Below, piece after piece: positions 7,654 through 14,899 of a stretch of DNA of 24,425 bases. Positions within the stretch are counted from its first letter, which is position 1, and the number at the start of each line of letters is the position of its first letter. The notes under the pieces are model-generated. The model made no database searches, was not told where the DNA came from, and saw only the letters and a list, made by a program, of their open reading frames with translations. The stretch is from assembly GCA_051953655.1 (NCBI GenBank), contig JBQCIO010000125.1, positions 1-24,425 of the forward strand, read 5' to 3'. The DNA is from JBQCHF01 sp051953655 (lineage in GTDB: Bacteria; Actinomycetota; Actinomycetes; Motilibacterales; Motilibacteraceae). The position numbers and the translations under genes are program-made.

Positions 7654-7765
7654 GTGCGCGGACTTTGTCAGAGCCCCCCGGTAGGACTGGGACCTCACGA
7701 CGGTGGCACCGGCGATGCCCGCCACACCTCGGCACGACGACGCACGGCACGAAGGGGACCTGACG

Positions 7766-10375
7766 GTGAGTGTGGCGGAGCTTCCCAGCACCGGGGAATC
7801 GAGCTACCAGCCGAGCTTCGACCGCACTCCACCTCAGGACGTCGCCGCCGAGCAGAGCGTCCTGGGCGCCATGCTGCTGTCCAAGGACGCCATCGCCGAC
7901 GTCGTCGAGGTGCTGCGCGGCAACGACTTCTACCGCCCGGCGCACGAGCTGGTCTACGAGGCGATCCTCGACCTCTACGGCCGCGGCGAGCCGGCCGACG
8001 CCGTCACCGTCGTCGCCGAGCTGACCCGCCGCGGCGAGCTGGGCCGGGTGGGCGGCCCCTCCTACGTCCACACCCTGCTGTCGATGGTGCCCACGGCGGC
8101 CAACGCCGGCTTCTACGCGCAGATCGTCCGCGAGCGCGCCATCCTGCGCCGGCTGGTGGAGGCGGGCACCCGCATCGTCCAGCTCGGCTACGCCGCCGAT
8201 GGCGGCGACGCCGACGACATCGTCGACCGCGCCCAGGCCGAGATCTACGGCGTCACCGAGAAGCGCGCCAGCGAGGACTACGCGCCGCTGGCCGACATCA
8301 TGGAAGGCGCCCTCGACGAGATCGAGGCCATCGGCTCGCGCGGCGGCCAGATGGTGGGGGTGCCCACCGGATTCACCGACCTGGACCAGCTGACCAACGG
8401 GCTGCACTCCGGCCAGATGATCGTCATCGCGGCCCGTCCGGCCGTGGGTAAGGCCCTCGCCCTGGACACACCGCTGCCGACACCCGGCGGTTGGACGACG
8501 ATGGGCGAGGTCCGGGTCGGGGACTTCCTCATCGATGCCAAGGGACGGCCCACCCAGGTCGTGCGCGCCACCGAGGTGATGACCGGGCGGCCGTGCTTCG
8601 AGGTCCACTTCTCCGACGGCACCGTCATCGTCGCCGACGCCGAGCATCAGTGGCTCACCGAGACCAGGGCGAGTCGGAAGTCGGCCATCGAGGCCAAGGC
8701 GGACTGGAGCCGGACGAAGGTGCAGCGGACCACCGCTGCTGTACAGACGACGCAGGAGATCGCGCAGACGGTTCGATGCGAGACGGCCGACCGCAGGCTC
8801 AACCATTCCGTGGCACTGGCAGCACCGCTCGAGCTGCCTGAAGCCGACCTTCCCCTGCCCCCCTACGTCCTGGGGGTGTGGTTGGGGGACGGGACCAGCG
8901 CGGCGGCCCAGTTCACCAGCGACGATCCCGAGATCGCGGCCCACATCGAGGTCGACGGCATCCTTGCACCTGCTCGTGGAACACGGCGGTACGGCCTCCA
9001 GCTGCCGGTGCCCGAGGTCGCTGAACGCCGCTGTGTCGTATGCGGGACGCCCTTCCGTCCCGCTACCTCGCAGGTCAGGACCTGCGGTAGGTCGTGTGGC
9101 GGACGGGCCCAGTTCGTCTCGAGCGCAGTGCCGGCGCCGACGTGCCCCGACTGCGGTGAGCCCTCGAGTGGCATGCGCCGTTGCGACGCGTGTCACCGCT
9201 CCCACGGCACCGTGCAGGCGATCCTGCGAACCCTCGGCGTGCTCCACGACAAGCACATCCCCCGCGCCTACCTGCGAGGCTCCGAAGGTCAGCGGCGCGC
9301 GCTGCTCGCGGGCCTCCTGGACACCGACGGCACCGTGGCCCCTAGCGGATGTGTTCAGTTCGGCGTGACGTCCGAGCGGCTCGCGCAGGACGTGTACGAG
9401 CTCATCGTGTCCCTGGGCTACCGCTGCGGCTGGAGCCGCAAGACGGTGAAGGGGCGCACCCCGGAGTCGTCCGTCTGCCACACCCTCACGTTCAGCACGG
9501 ACGACGACCTCTTCCGGCTCGAGCGCAAGCGGCTGCTGCACAAGGACCGTCGAGCCCGCACCTTCCAGCGCAGGAACAGCCGCTTCATCACCAAGGTGGT
9601 TCCGATCGACTCGGTGCCGGTCCGCTGCGTGGAGGTGGACAACGAGGAGCATCTCTACCTCGCCGGTCGCAGCATGGTGCCGACGCACAACTCGACCCTC
9701 GGGCTCGACATCGCCCGTAGCGCCGCCATCAAGAATCAACTGACGACTGTCATCTTCTCCCTGGAGATGGGCCGCAACGAGATCACCATGCGTCTCCTCT
9801 CCGCCGAGGCGCGGGTGCCGCTGCACCACATGCGCAGCGGCACGATGAGCGAGGACGACTGGAACCGGCTGGCCCGCAGGATGGGCGAGGTCTCCGGCGC
9901 CCCGCTGTTCATCGACGACTCCCCGAACATGTCGATGATGGAGATCCGGGCGAAGTGCCGCCGGCTGAAGCAGCGCCACGACCTCAAGCTCGTCGTCATC
10001 GACTATCTCCAGCTGATGAGCTCGGGCAAGCGGGTCGAGTCCCGCCAGCAGGAGGTCGCCGAGTTCTCCCGCGCTCTCAAGCTGCTCGCCAAGGAGCTCG
10101 AGGTCCCGGTCATCGCGATGTCGCAGCTCAACCGTGGTCCGGAGCAGCGCACGGACAAGAAGCCGCAGATGAGCGACCTTCGCGAATCGGGATCGATCGA
10201 GCAGGATGCCGACATGGTCATCCTTCTTCACCGCGAAGAGCTCTACGAGAAGGAATCCCCGCGCGCCGGTGAGGCGGACTTCATCGTCGCCAAGCACCGA
10301 AACGGCCCGACCGCCACGATCACCGTCGCTTTCCAGGGTCACTATTCGCGTTTCGTCGACATGGCCCAGATGTAG
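7766..10375 (+). CDS. dnaB: Replicative DNA helicase DnaB with an in-frame intein
   Basis: The hexameric replicative helicase that unwinds the fork 5' to 3'. The precursor is 869 residues; without the intein it is 456, normal for the family. The N-terminal domain (about residues 20-125) begins PPQDVAAEQSVLGAMLLS. The RecA-like motor starts at GVPTGFTDLDQLTNG; its P-loop GRP-type sequence ARPAVGK is interrupted at residue 229 by the intein and resumes STLGLDIARSAA. Downstream are IFSLEMGRNE, Walker B LVVIDYLQLMSS, LRESGSIEQDADM (another known intein site, empty here) and the AKHRNGP finger. GTG 7766 is chosen for GAAGGGGA about 8 bases upstream; a GTG at 7703 would add 21 residues. The methyltransferase that follows overlaps its stop by one base. 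Confidence 0.95.
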   Translation: MSVAELPSTGESSYQPSFDRTPPQDVAAEQSVLGAMLLSKDAIADVVEVLRGNDFYRPAHELVYEAILDLYGRGEPADAVTVVAELTRRGELGRVGGPSYVHTLLSMVPTAANAGFYAQIVRERAILRRLVEAGTRIVQLGYAADGGDADDIVDRAQAEIYGVTEKRASEDYAPLADIMEGALDEIEAIGSRGGQMVGVPTGFTDLDQLTNGLHSGQMIVIAARPAVGKALALDTPLPTPGGWTTMGEVRVGDFLIDAKGRPTQVVRATEVMTGRPCFEVHFSDGTVIVADAEHQWLTETRASRKSAIEAKADWSRTKVQRTTAAVQTTQEIAQTVRCETADRRLNHSVALAAPLELPEADLPLPPYVLGVWLGDGTSAAAQFTSDDPEIAAHIEVDGILAPARGTRRYGLQLPVPEVAERRCVVCGTPFRPATSQVRTCGRSCGGRAQFVSSAVPAPTCPDCGEPSSGMRRCDACHRSHGTVQAILRTLGVLHDKHIPRAYLRGSEGQRRALLAGLLDTDGTVAPSGCVQFGVTSERLAQDVYELIVSLGYRCGWSRKTVKGRTPESSVCHTLTFSTDDDLFRLERKRLLHKDRRARTFQRRNSRFITKVVPIDSVPVRCVEVDNEEHLYLAGRSMVPTHNSTLGLDIARSAAIKNQLTTVIFSLEMGRNEITMRLLSAEARVPLHHMRSGTMSEDDWNRLARRMGEVSGAPLFIDDSPNMSMMEIRAKCRRLKQRHDLKLVVIDYLQLMSSGKRVESRQQEVAEFSRALKLLAKELEVPVIAMSQLNRGPEQRTDKKPQMSDLRESGSIEQDADMVILLHREELYEKESPRAGEADFIVAKHRNGPTATITVAFQGHYSRFVDMAQM
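8453..9691 (+). mobile_element. 413-residue class 3-type intein with LAGLIDADG endonuclease, in the DnaB P-loop
   Basis: An in-frame protein-splicing element set between Lys and Ser of the helicase P-loop. It starts ALALDTPLPTPGGWTTMG, so position 1 is Ala and no nucleophile. It ends MVPTHN followed by Ser+1. Three residues define the class 3 mechanism known from mycobacteriophage Bethlehem DnaB: Trp67 (block B, EHQW), Cys392 (block F, VRCVEVDN) and Thr411 (block G, THN); all are present, with the usual His65, His412 and Asn413. Homing-endonuclease motifs are YVLGVWLGDG (residues 138-147, Asp146) and ALLAGLLDTDG (283-293, Asp292), both with intact acidic residues. Base use is looser than in the flanking exteins. 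Boundaries are set by P-loop continuity and should be exact. Confidence 0.93.
9032..9193 (+). other. Cys-rich zinc-ribbon-like insert inside the intein
   Basis: Intein residues 194-247, between the two endonuclease motifs, hold four paired Cys groups: CVVC (194-197), CGRSC (211-215), CPDC (231-234) and CDAC (244-247). The first two pairs, with GTPF after CVVC, resemble the compact ribbons found in many phage and bacterial DNA-binding proteins; the second two form another CxxC/CxxC unit. Zinc binding is inferred only from spacing. Confidence 0.75.
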
Positions 10376-10995
10376 TGGAGGACCAGTCCGAGGAAGCCTC
10401 GGTCGGTGCCGCGCTGAAGAGGTTCTACGACGCCGAGATGCCCGGGCGCGCCGTGCGCCCGCTGGGGGACGAGCGACTGACCCACCTCGCGGCGTTCATC
10501 GACCTGGCTCGGCGGACCGGCCACCGGTCCGTGCTGGAGGTGGGCTGCGGCGCCGGGCGCGACGGTCGGCTGCTGCGGGACGCGGGGTTGGAGTACGTCG
10601 GGCTCGACCTGTCGACGCAGGCGACGAGGACGTGCCGGGACCTCGGACTGCCGGTCGTGGAAGGAAGTGCCACCAGGCTGCCCTTCGCCCGCGGGACCGT
10701 CGACGCGGTGTGGTCCATGAGCACGCTCATGCACCTGCCCGGGGACGGGTTCGCGCGGGCCGTCGACGAGCTGCACCGGGTCGTCCGCTCGGGCGGGCTG
10801 GTGGAGGTCGGCGTGTGGGGGCACACCGCCGACGGCGTCCGGATCAGCCCGGACGGCCGCTACTTCAGGCACCGGACCGACGAGACGCTGCGCCAGGAGC
10901 TCGCCCGGCTCGGCCGCCTGCGAGCGTTCGAGACCTGGGACCGGTTCGAGGACGGCGGTCACTACCAGTGGGCCCGCGTCGAGGTCGTGGCCTGA
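10375..10995 (+). CDS. SAM-dependent methyltransferase, class I
   Basis: A 206-residue Rossmann-fold methyltransferase of the Methyltransf_11 kind. The SAM-binding motif I is SVLEVGCGAGRDG near residue 58, motif II follows as YVGLDLS, and the SATRLPFARGTVDAVWSMSTLMHLP segment is the usual acidic-loop and motif IV region; ELHRVVRSGGLVEV is the post-motif strand. The GTG at 10375 shares its first base with the dnaB stop (TAGTG), so translation is probably coupled. No separate ribosome binding site is visible; an alternative ATG is at 10438 but would remove part of the N-terminal helix. The acceptor substrate is unknown. Confidence 0.88.
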   Translation: MEDQSEEASVGAALKRFYDAEMPGRAVRPLGDERLTHLAAFIDLARRTGHRSVLEVGCGAGRDGRLLRDAGLEYVGLDLSTQATRTCRDLGLPVVEGSATRLPFARGTVDAVWSMSTLMHLPGDGFARAVDELHRVVRSGGLVEVGVWGHTADGVRISPDGRYFRHRTDETLRQELARLGRLRAFETWDRFEDGGHYQWARVEVVA

Positions 10996-11013
10996 CCGAC
11001 CCGACCCGGGCTG

Positions 11014-11583
11014 TCAGGGGCGCCGGGGAGCACGCACCCGGTAGCGCCGGTAGGTGACCCCGCTGGAGAAGTCGCGGGAGTCGGCCAGCTCCAGGTCGAG
11101 ACGGACGTCGCGCGGGAGAGCCGCCTTGCCGCCTCCGACCAGGACCGGCACGGTCAGCAGCCGGACCTCGTCGACCAGGCCGGCCAGCAGCGCCTGCCCG
11201 GCCAGGGCGGCGCCGCCCACCGACACCTCCCCGTCGGTCGACTTCACCCGCCGGCGCACCTCTGCCGGGTCGAAGAGACGCTCCAGCCTGGTGCGCCGCG
11301 TCGTCACGGCCTCGAGGGTGCGGGAGAACACCACCTTGGTCGCGCCCTGCCAGACCCGCGCGTAGTCCCGGATCACCGGGGGCTCGTCGGGCGCGTCGGC
11401 GGTCTCCCAGAAGCTCATGGTCTCGAACATGCGCCGCCCGTAGAGGTAGGTGCTCACCGGGCGCTCGAGGTCGTTGACGAACCCGTGGACCTCTTCGTCC
11501 GGGGCGGCCCAGTCGAAGCCGCCGGTCGCGTCCTCGACGTAGCCGTCCACGGACGTGATGGCCACGTACATCAGCAACCCCAT
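11014..11583 (-). CDS. Dihydrofolate reductase-like / RibD C-terminal domain protein
   Basis: A 189-residue single-domain protein of the bacterial RibD_C/DHFR-like group often annotated as dihydrofolate reductase family or deaminase-reductase. Visible marks are the first strand MYVAITSVDGYVED, YLYGRRMFETMSFWE (NADPH-binding helix region), TKVVFSRTLE, DGEVSVGGAALAGQALLAGLVDEVRL and PVLVGGGKAALP. True folate reductase activity is doubtful for this group. Start ATG 11583 is chosen; an in-frame ATG at 11571 is equally close to the first strand. It is convergent with the methyltransferase on its 3' side and divergent, by 45 bp, from the next methyltransferase. Confidence 0.88.
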   Translation of the reverse strand: MGLLMYVAITSVDGYVEDATGGFDWAAPDEEVHGFVNDLERPVSTYLYGRRMFETMSFWETADAPDEPPVIRDYARVWQGATKVVFSRTLEAVTTRRTRLERLFDPAEVRRRVKSTDGEVSVGGAALAGQALLAGLVDEVRLLTVPVLVGGGKAALPRDVRLDLELADSRDFSSGVTYRRYRVRAPRRP

Positions 11584-11628
11584 CGCGACCCCCGCCTCTC
11601 TCCGCCCGCACCAGTAGCGTCGGACACT

Positions 11629-12285
11629 GTGGCAGAGCCCGACCCGCCTGATCAGCCCGTTCAGCCCGACTGGTTCGACTGGCACGCGCCCTACGACGAC
11701 CCCGGGTCACCGCTGGCAGGACGGCTGCGCCGGGTGCAGCACCACGTGCGCGACTGGCTGGACACGCGAGCAACCACCGCCAGCCGGGTGGTCAGCATGT
11801 GCGCGGGCCAGGGCCGCGACCTCCTCGACGTCCTCGGCCCGCGCGGCGCGGACCTTCCGGTCCGGCTGGTGGAGGCCGACCCGCGCAACGCCGAGCAGGC
11901 GCGCGCGCTGGCCGCCGCGCACGGGTTGCGGAACGCGGAGGTCGTCGTCGGTGACGCCGGGCGGACCGCGGCCTACCTCGGCGCCGCGCCCGCGGACCTG
12001 GTCCTGGTCTGCGGGGTGCTCGGCAACATCGGCGACGACGACGTGCGCCGCACCGTGCAGCAGCTGCCGATGCTGTGCGCCCCCGGTGCCACGGTGGTGT
12101 GGACCCGCAGCCGGCGCGCACCGGACCTGACCCCGTCGATCCGCCGCTGGTTCACGACGGCCGGGTTCGACGAGCTCTCCTTCGACGCCCCCGACGACGT
12201 CCTGTGGTCGGTGGGGGTGCACAGGCTGGCCGCGGCACCGCAGCCGCTCGACCCGGACGGCCGACTGTTCGCCTTCGCCCGGTAG
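11629..12285 (+). CDS. Putative SAM-dependent methyltransferase
   Basis: A 218-residue protein beginning with a Pro/Asp-rich stretch and FDWHAPYDDPGSPLAGRL, then a Rossmann core with RVVSMCAGQGRDLLDVL (motif I), VRLVEADPRNAEQA (motif II), VVVGDAG, and DLVLVCGVLGNIGDDDV (motif IV). The later part TVVWTRSRRAPDLTPSIRRWF is also typical of small uncharacterised actinobacterial methyltransferases. The GTG at 11629 was taken because longer reading would run into the divergent DHFR-like gene. No strong ribosome binding site is visible. The substrate is unknown; it may be a small molecule. Confidence 0.75.
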   Translation: MAEPDPPDQPVQPDWFDWHAPYDDPGSPLAGRLRRVQHHVRDWLDTRATTASRVVSMCAGQGRDLLDVLGPRGADLPVRLVEADPRNAEQARALAAAHGLRNAEVVVGDAGRTAAYLGAAPADLVLVCGVLGNIGDDDVRRTVQQLPMLCAPGATVVWTRSRRAPDLTPSIRRWFTTAGFDELSFDAPDDVLWSVGVHRLAAAPQPLDPDGRLFAFAR

Positions 12286-12295
12286 CGACAGCCCG

Positions 12296-13186
12296 TCAGC
12301 CGCGCAGCACCCGCAGCGCGGTGTCCCGTGCGCGGCGCACCGCCGGGTCACCCTCGACCCGCTCCGGGTCGTAGGCCAGCGACACGGTCGAGACGGCAGC
12401 CTCGTCCTCCAGCGCGAGGTAGCGCAGGCTCGGGAGGGTGACGGCGCGCAGCGGCGCGGGCACCACGGCGACGCCGGCGTTGCCGGCCACCAGGCCGAGG
12501 ATGGTGGTGAACTGCACCGCCTCCTGCGCCACCTCCAGGTCGAACCCGGCGGCGTGGCACAGCCCGGCGATGTGGTCGTAGAGCTGGGAGACCTGCTGGC
12601 GGGGGAACACGACGAAGCCCTCCCCGGCCAGCTCGGCCAGCGGGACGCTGCGGCGCGAGGCCAGCCGGTGCGAGTGGTGCACCGCGAGGTAGAGGCGCTC
12701 GCGCGCCAGCACGGTCAGCGCCAGCCCCGCGGCCGCCGACACCTCGCGGACGATGCCGACGTCCAGCCCCCCCTCGCGCAGGCCCTCCAGCTGCAGGCCG
12801 CTGGTGCGCTCGAGCAGGGTGAGGGCGACGTCGGGCGCCTCCGCCCGCAGGGCCTGGGTGAGCCGGGGCAGCAGGGCGAGCGCGGCGCTGCTGACGAACG
12901 AGATCCGCACCTGGCCCAGTTCGCCGCGCAGCGAGCGACCGACGACCGACCGGGCGCGCTCGGCGCCGGCGAGCACGCGACGTGCCTCGACGAGCAGCGC
13001 CGCACCCGCCATGGTCAGCTCCACCCGTCGGGTGGTGCGGGTGAACAGGTCCGCCCCCAGCTGCTTCTCCAGCTTGCGGATCTGCTGGCTGAGGGCGGGC
13101 TGGGCGATGAGCAGCCGTGCGGCCGCCCGCCCGAAGTGACGCTCCTCGGCGACCGCCACGAAGTACCGCAACTGGCGCAGCTCCAC
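12296..13186 (-). CDS. LysR family transcriptional regulator
   Basis: A 296-residue LysR-type regulator. The winged HTH spans residues 1-60 (ELRQLRYFVAVAEERHFG, AARLLIAQPALSQQIRKLE, LFTRTTRRVELT), followed by a linker helix and an effector-binding domain from about residue 90 (GQVRISFVSSAALALLPRL) to GNAGVAVVPAPLRAV. It starts at GTG 13186; the frame is open far upstream but that extension runs antisense to the aldehyde dehydrogenase gene and is noise. It is divergent from the aldehyde dehydrogenase operon, the usual arrangement in which the LysR protein senses a pathway metabolite and controls the adjacent operon. Confidence 0.93.
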   Translation of the reverse strand: MELRQLRYFVAVAEERHFGRAAARLLIAQPALSQQIRKLEKQLGADLFTRTTRRVELTMAGAALLVEARRVLAGAERARSVVGRSLRGELGQVRISFVSSAALALLPRLTQALRAEAPDVALTLLERTSGLQLEGLREGGLDVGIVREVSAAAGLALTVLARERLYLAVHHSHRLASRRSVPLAELAGEGFVVFPRQQVSQLYDHIAGLCHAAGFDLEVAQEAVQFTTILGLVAGNAGVAVVPAPLRAVTLPSLRYLALEDEAAVSTVSLAYDPERVEGDPAVRRARDTALRVLRG

Positions 13187-13315
13187 CCGCTGATTGTGCC
13201 TGCTTATGAATCCAGACGTAACTGATACTTCACAGCGCGTCGTAGGACGGCTGAGACTGCTCGCCAACCCCGCTCGGCCGGAAGGGCCGCGGCGGCGCGC
13301 GACGAGGAGGTTGCG
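13187..13315. promoter_or_regulatory. Divergent LysR/operon control region
   Basis: The 129 bp between the LysR gene and the aldehyde dehydrogenase hold an AT-rich island (about 13191-13232) that stands out locally. Inside it, 13204-13221 (TTATGAATCCAGACGTAA) is an imperfect dyad with TTA/TAA ends, a form expected of a LysR box. AGGAGG at 13305-13310 is the ribosome binding site of the next gene. Confidence 0.5.
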
Positions 13316-14836
13316 GTGGTTGCGGTGGACGCTACGGCCCAGGCCACGACGGCGACGGAGGGCGAGACCGTCTCCCTGCGCCACCTGGTCGGGGGCGCCT
13401 GGCTCGAGGGGAGCGCCACTGCCGCCGCACGCAGCCTCAACCCGGCGCGGCCCGCCGACGTCGTCGCCACCTACGCGCCGGCGGACGAGGCGTTGCTGCG
13501 CCGGGCCCTCGACGCCGCCGCGAGGGCGCACGAGGCCTGGGACGCCCTGGGCCTGGTCCGGCGCGGGCAGGTGCTGCGGCGCGCCGGCGGGGTGCTCGAG
13601 CGGCGGGCCGAGGAGATCGCCCGGCTGCTCACCCGGGAGGAGGGCAAGACCCTCCCCGAGGCCCGCGCGGAGGTCGAGCTCTCGGCCGAGACGCTCTACT
13701 ACCAGGGCGCCCGGGGCCGCGGACCGGACGGCACCACCTACCCCTCCTCGCACCCCGACGAGCTGATCCGCACCGTCCGCCGCCCGCTCGGCACCGTCGC
13801 GGTCATCACCCCGTGGAACTTCCCGGTGCAGATCCCGGTGTGGAAGATCGCGCCGGCGCTGCTCTGGGGCAACTGCGTGGTCTGGAAGCCGGCCAGCGAG
13901 ACGGTGGCGACCGCCGTCGCGCTGGCCGAGGTCTTCGTCGAGGCCGGGGTCCCCGACGGCGTGCTCAACCTGCTGCTCGGGCCGGGGACCCTCGGTGCCG
14001 CCCTGGTGGGGGCCGACGACGTCGCCGGCATCACCTTCACCGGGTCGGTGCCGGTGGGCCGCTCGATCGCGGCGGCCGCCGCCCAGCGGGGAGCGAAGGT
14101 GCAGCTCGAGCTCGGCGGCCACAACGCCGCCCTCGTGCTGCCCGACGTCGACCCGGCCGAGGCAGCCGCGCACCTGGTCGCCGGAGCCATGTGGAGCACC
14201 GGGCAGAAGTGCACCGCCACCCGCCGGATCATCACCGTGGGGACGGCGGGCGAGGCGCTGCTGCCCGAGCTGGCCCGCCGGGTCGAGGCGATCCGGGTGG
14301 GCGACGGTGCGCACCCCGACACGCAGGTCGGTCCGCTGGTGAGCGAGCGGGCCCGGCGCGAGGTGGCCGAGGAGCTCGAGCACGCGCTGCGCGAGGGCGC
14401 CGAGGTCCTCTCGCGCTCACCGCTGCCCGACGACGCCGCCGGCTCGGACGGCTGCTACCTCGCCCCGACCGTGCTGCTGGGCCGCCCGCAGCTGCGCATC
14501 TGCAGGGAGGAGGTGTTCGGTCCGGTCACCACCGTGCTGCACGCCGACGACCTCGACGCGGCGATCGCGCTCGCCAACGCCACCAGCTTCGGTCTCACCG
14601 CCGCCGTCTTCACCTCGGACGAGCGCGCTGCGCGCCGGTGCGTGCAGCAGCTCGAGGCGGGCCTGGTGAAGGTGAACGCCCCGACCACCGGCTCCGAGCT
14701 GCACGTCCCCTTCGGTGGCCTGAAGGACTCTTCCGTGCCCGCCCCGCGCGAACAGAACGCGGAGACGGCGGCGGACTTCTTCACCTGGAGCAAGGCCGCC
14801 TACCTGCGCACCGCGGCTCCCTGGCCGGCTGCCTGA
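13316..14836 (+). CDS. NAD(P)-dependent aldehyde dehydrogenase
   Basis: A 506-residue member of the aldehyde dehydrogenase superfamily, oxidising an aldehyde to a carboxylate. The active site is complete: ITPWNFP with Asn168, KPASET with Lys191, FTGSVPVG (cofactor loop, 241-248), ELGGHNA with Glu265 as general base, GQKCTATRR with the nucleophile Cys299, and EEVFGPV. The overall look is closest to semialdehyde dehydrogenases such as those for alpha-ketoglutarate semialdehyde, but the substrate cannot be read from sequence. GTG 13316 has AGGAGG 5 bases upstream. It is the first gene of the operon controlled, presumably, by the divergent LysR protein. Confidence 0.93.
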   Translation: MVAVDATAQATTATEGETVSLRHLVGGAWLEGSATAAARSLNPARPADVVATYAPADEALLRRALDAAARAHEAWDALGLVRRGQVLRRAGGVLERRAEEIARLLTREEGKTLPEARAEVELSAETLYYQGARGRGPDGTTYPSSHPDELIRTVRRPLGTVAVITPWNFPVQIPVWKIAPALLWGNCVVWKPASETVATAVALAEVFVEAGVPDGVLNLLLGPGTLGAALVGADDVAGITFTGSVPVGRSIAAAAAQRGAKVQLELGGHNAALVLPDVDPAEAAAHLVAGAMWSTGQKCTATRRIITVGTAGEALLPELARRVEAIRVGDGAHPDTQVGPLVSERARREVAEELEHALREGAEVLSRSPLPDDAAGSDGCYLAPTVLLGRPQLRICREEVFGPVTTVLHADDLDAAIALANATSFGLTAAVFTSDERAARRCVQQLEAGLVKVNAPTTGSELHVPFGGLKDSSVPAPREQNAETAADFFTWSKAAYLRTAAPWPAA

Positions 14837-14899
14837 CCCGTGTCCACGCCTGATCGCACGTCCTCGTTCGGCATCGCTGGAGAAGAGAGACCACGACCG

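Larger units (their letters stand above)
7265..7765 (+). promoter_or_regulatory. 501-bp gene-free leader of dnaB with repeated motifs
   Basis: No convincing gene lies here: the frames that stay open have no fitting ribosome binding site and look like GC-rich noise. The region holds five copies of GTGCAC (7359-7364, 7366-7371, 7421-7426, 7486-7491, 7497-7502), and several words one or two bases from the actinobacterial DnaA box TTGTCCACA (7314-7322 reverse, 7408-7416, 7472-7480, 7484-7492, 7516-7524). A degenerate tandem repeat follows. The likely dnaB promoter is somewhere here, but no clear -10/-35 pair stands out. Confidence 0.6.

Noticed and set aside
7265..7765. Chromosome origin (oriC)
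   Set aside because: DnaA-like words cluster here, but they are imperfect, there is no dnaA or dnaN beside it, and no AT-rich unwinding element. A regulatory role is more likely.
8453..9691. Frameshifted or pseudogenised dnaB
   Set aside because: The insertion is in frame, bounded by exact P-loop residues, and carries full splicing and endonuclease motifs, so it is an intein and not damage.
7322..10342. A 1006-codon open frame antisense to dnaB
   Set aside because: It is the mirror of dnaB in a GC-rich genome; it has no domain character, is strongly biased in composition, and has no ribosome binding site. DnaB and its intein explain the DNA fully.
12296..14383. A single 695-residue protein joining the LysR domain to a long N-terminal part
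   Set aside because: The N-terminal 399 residues lie antisense to the aldehyde dehydrogenase and are low-complexity. A GTG at 13186 gives a normal LysR length.
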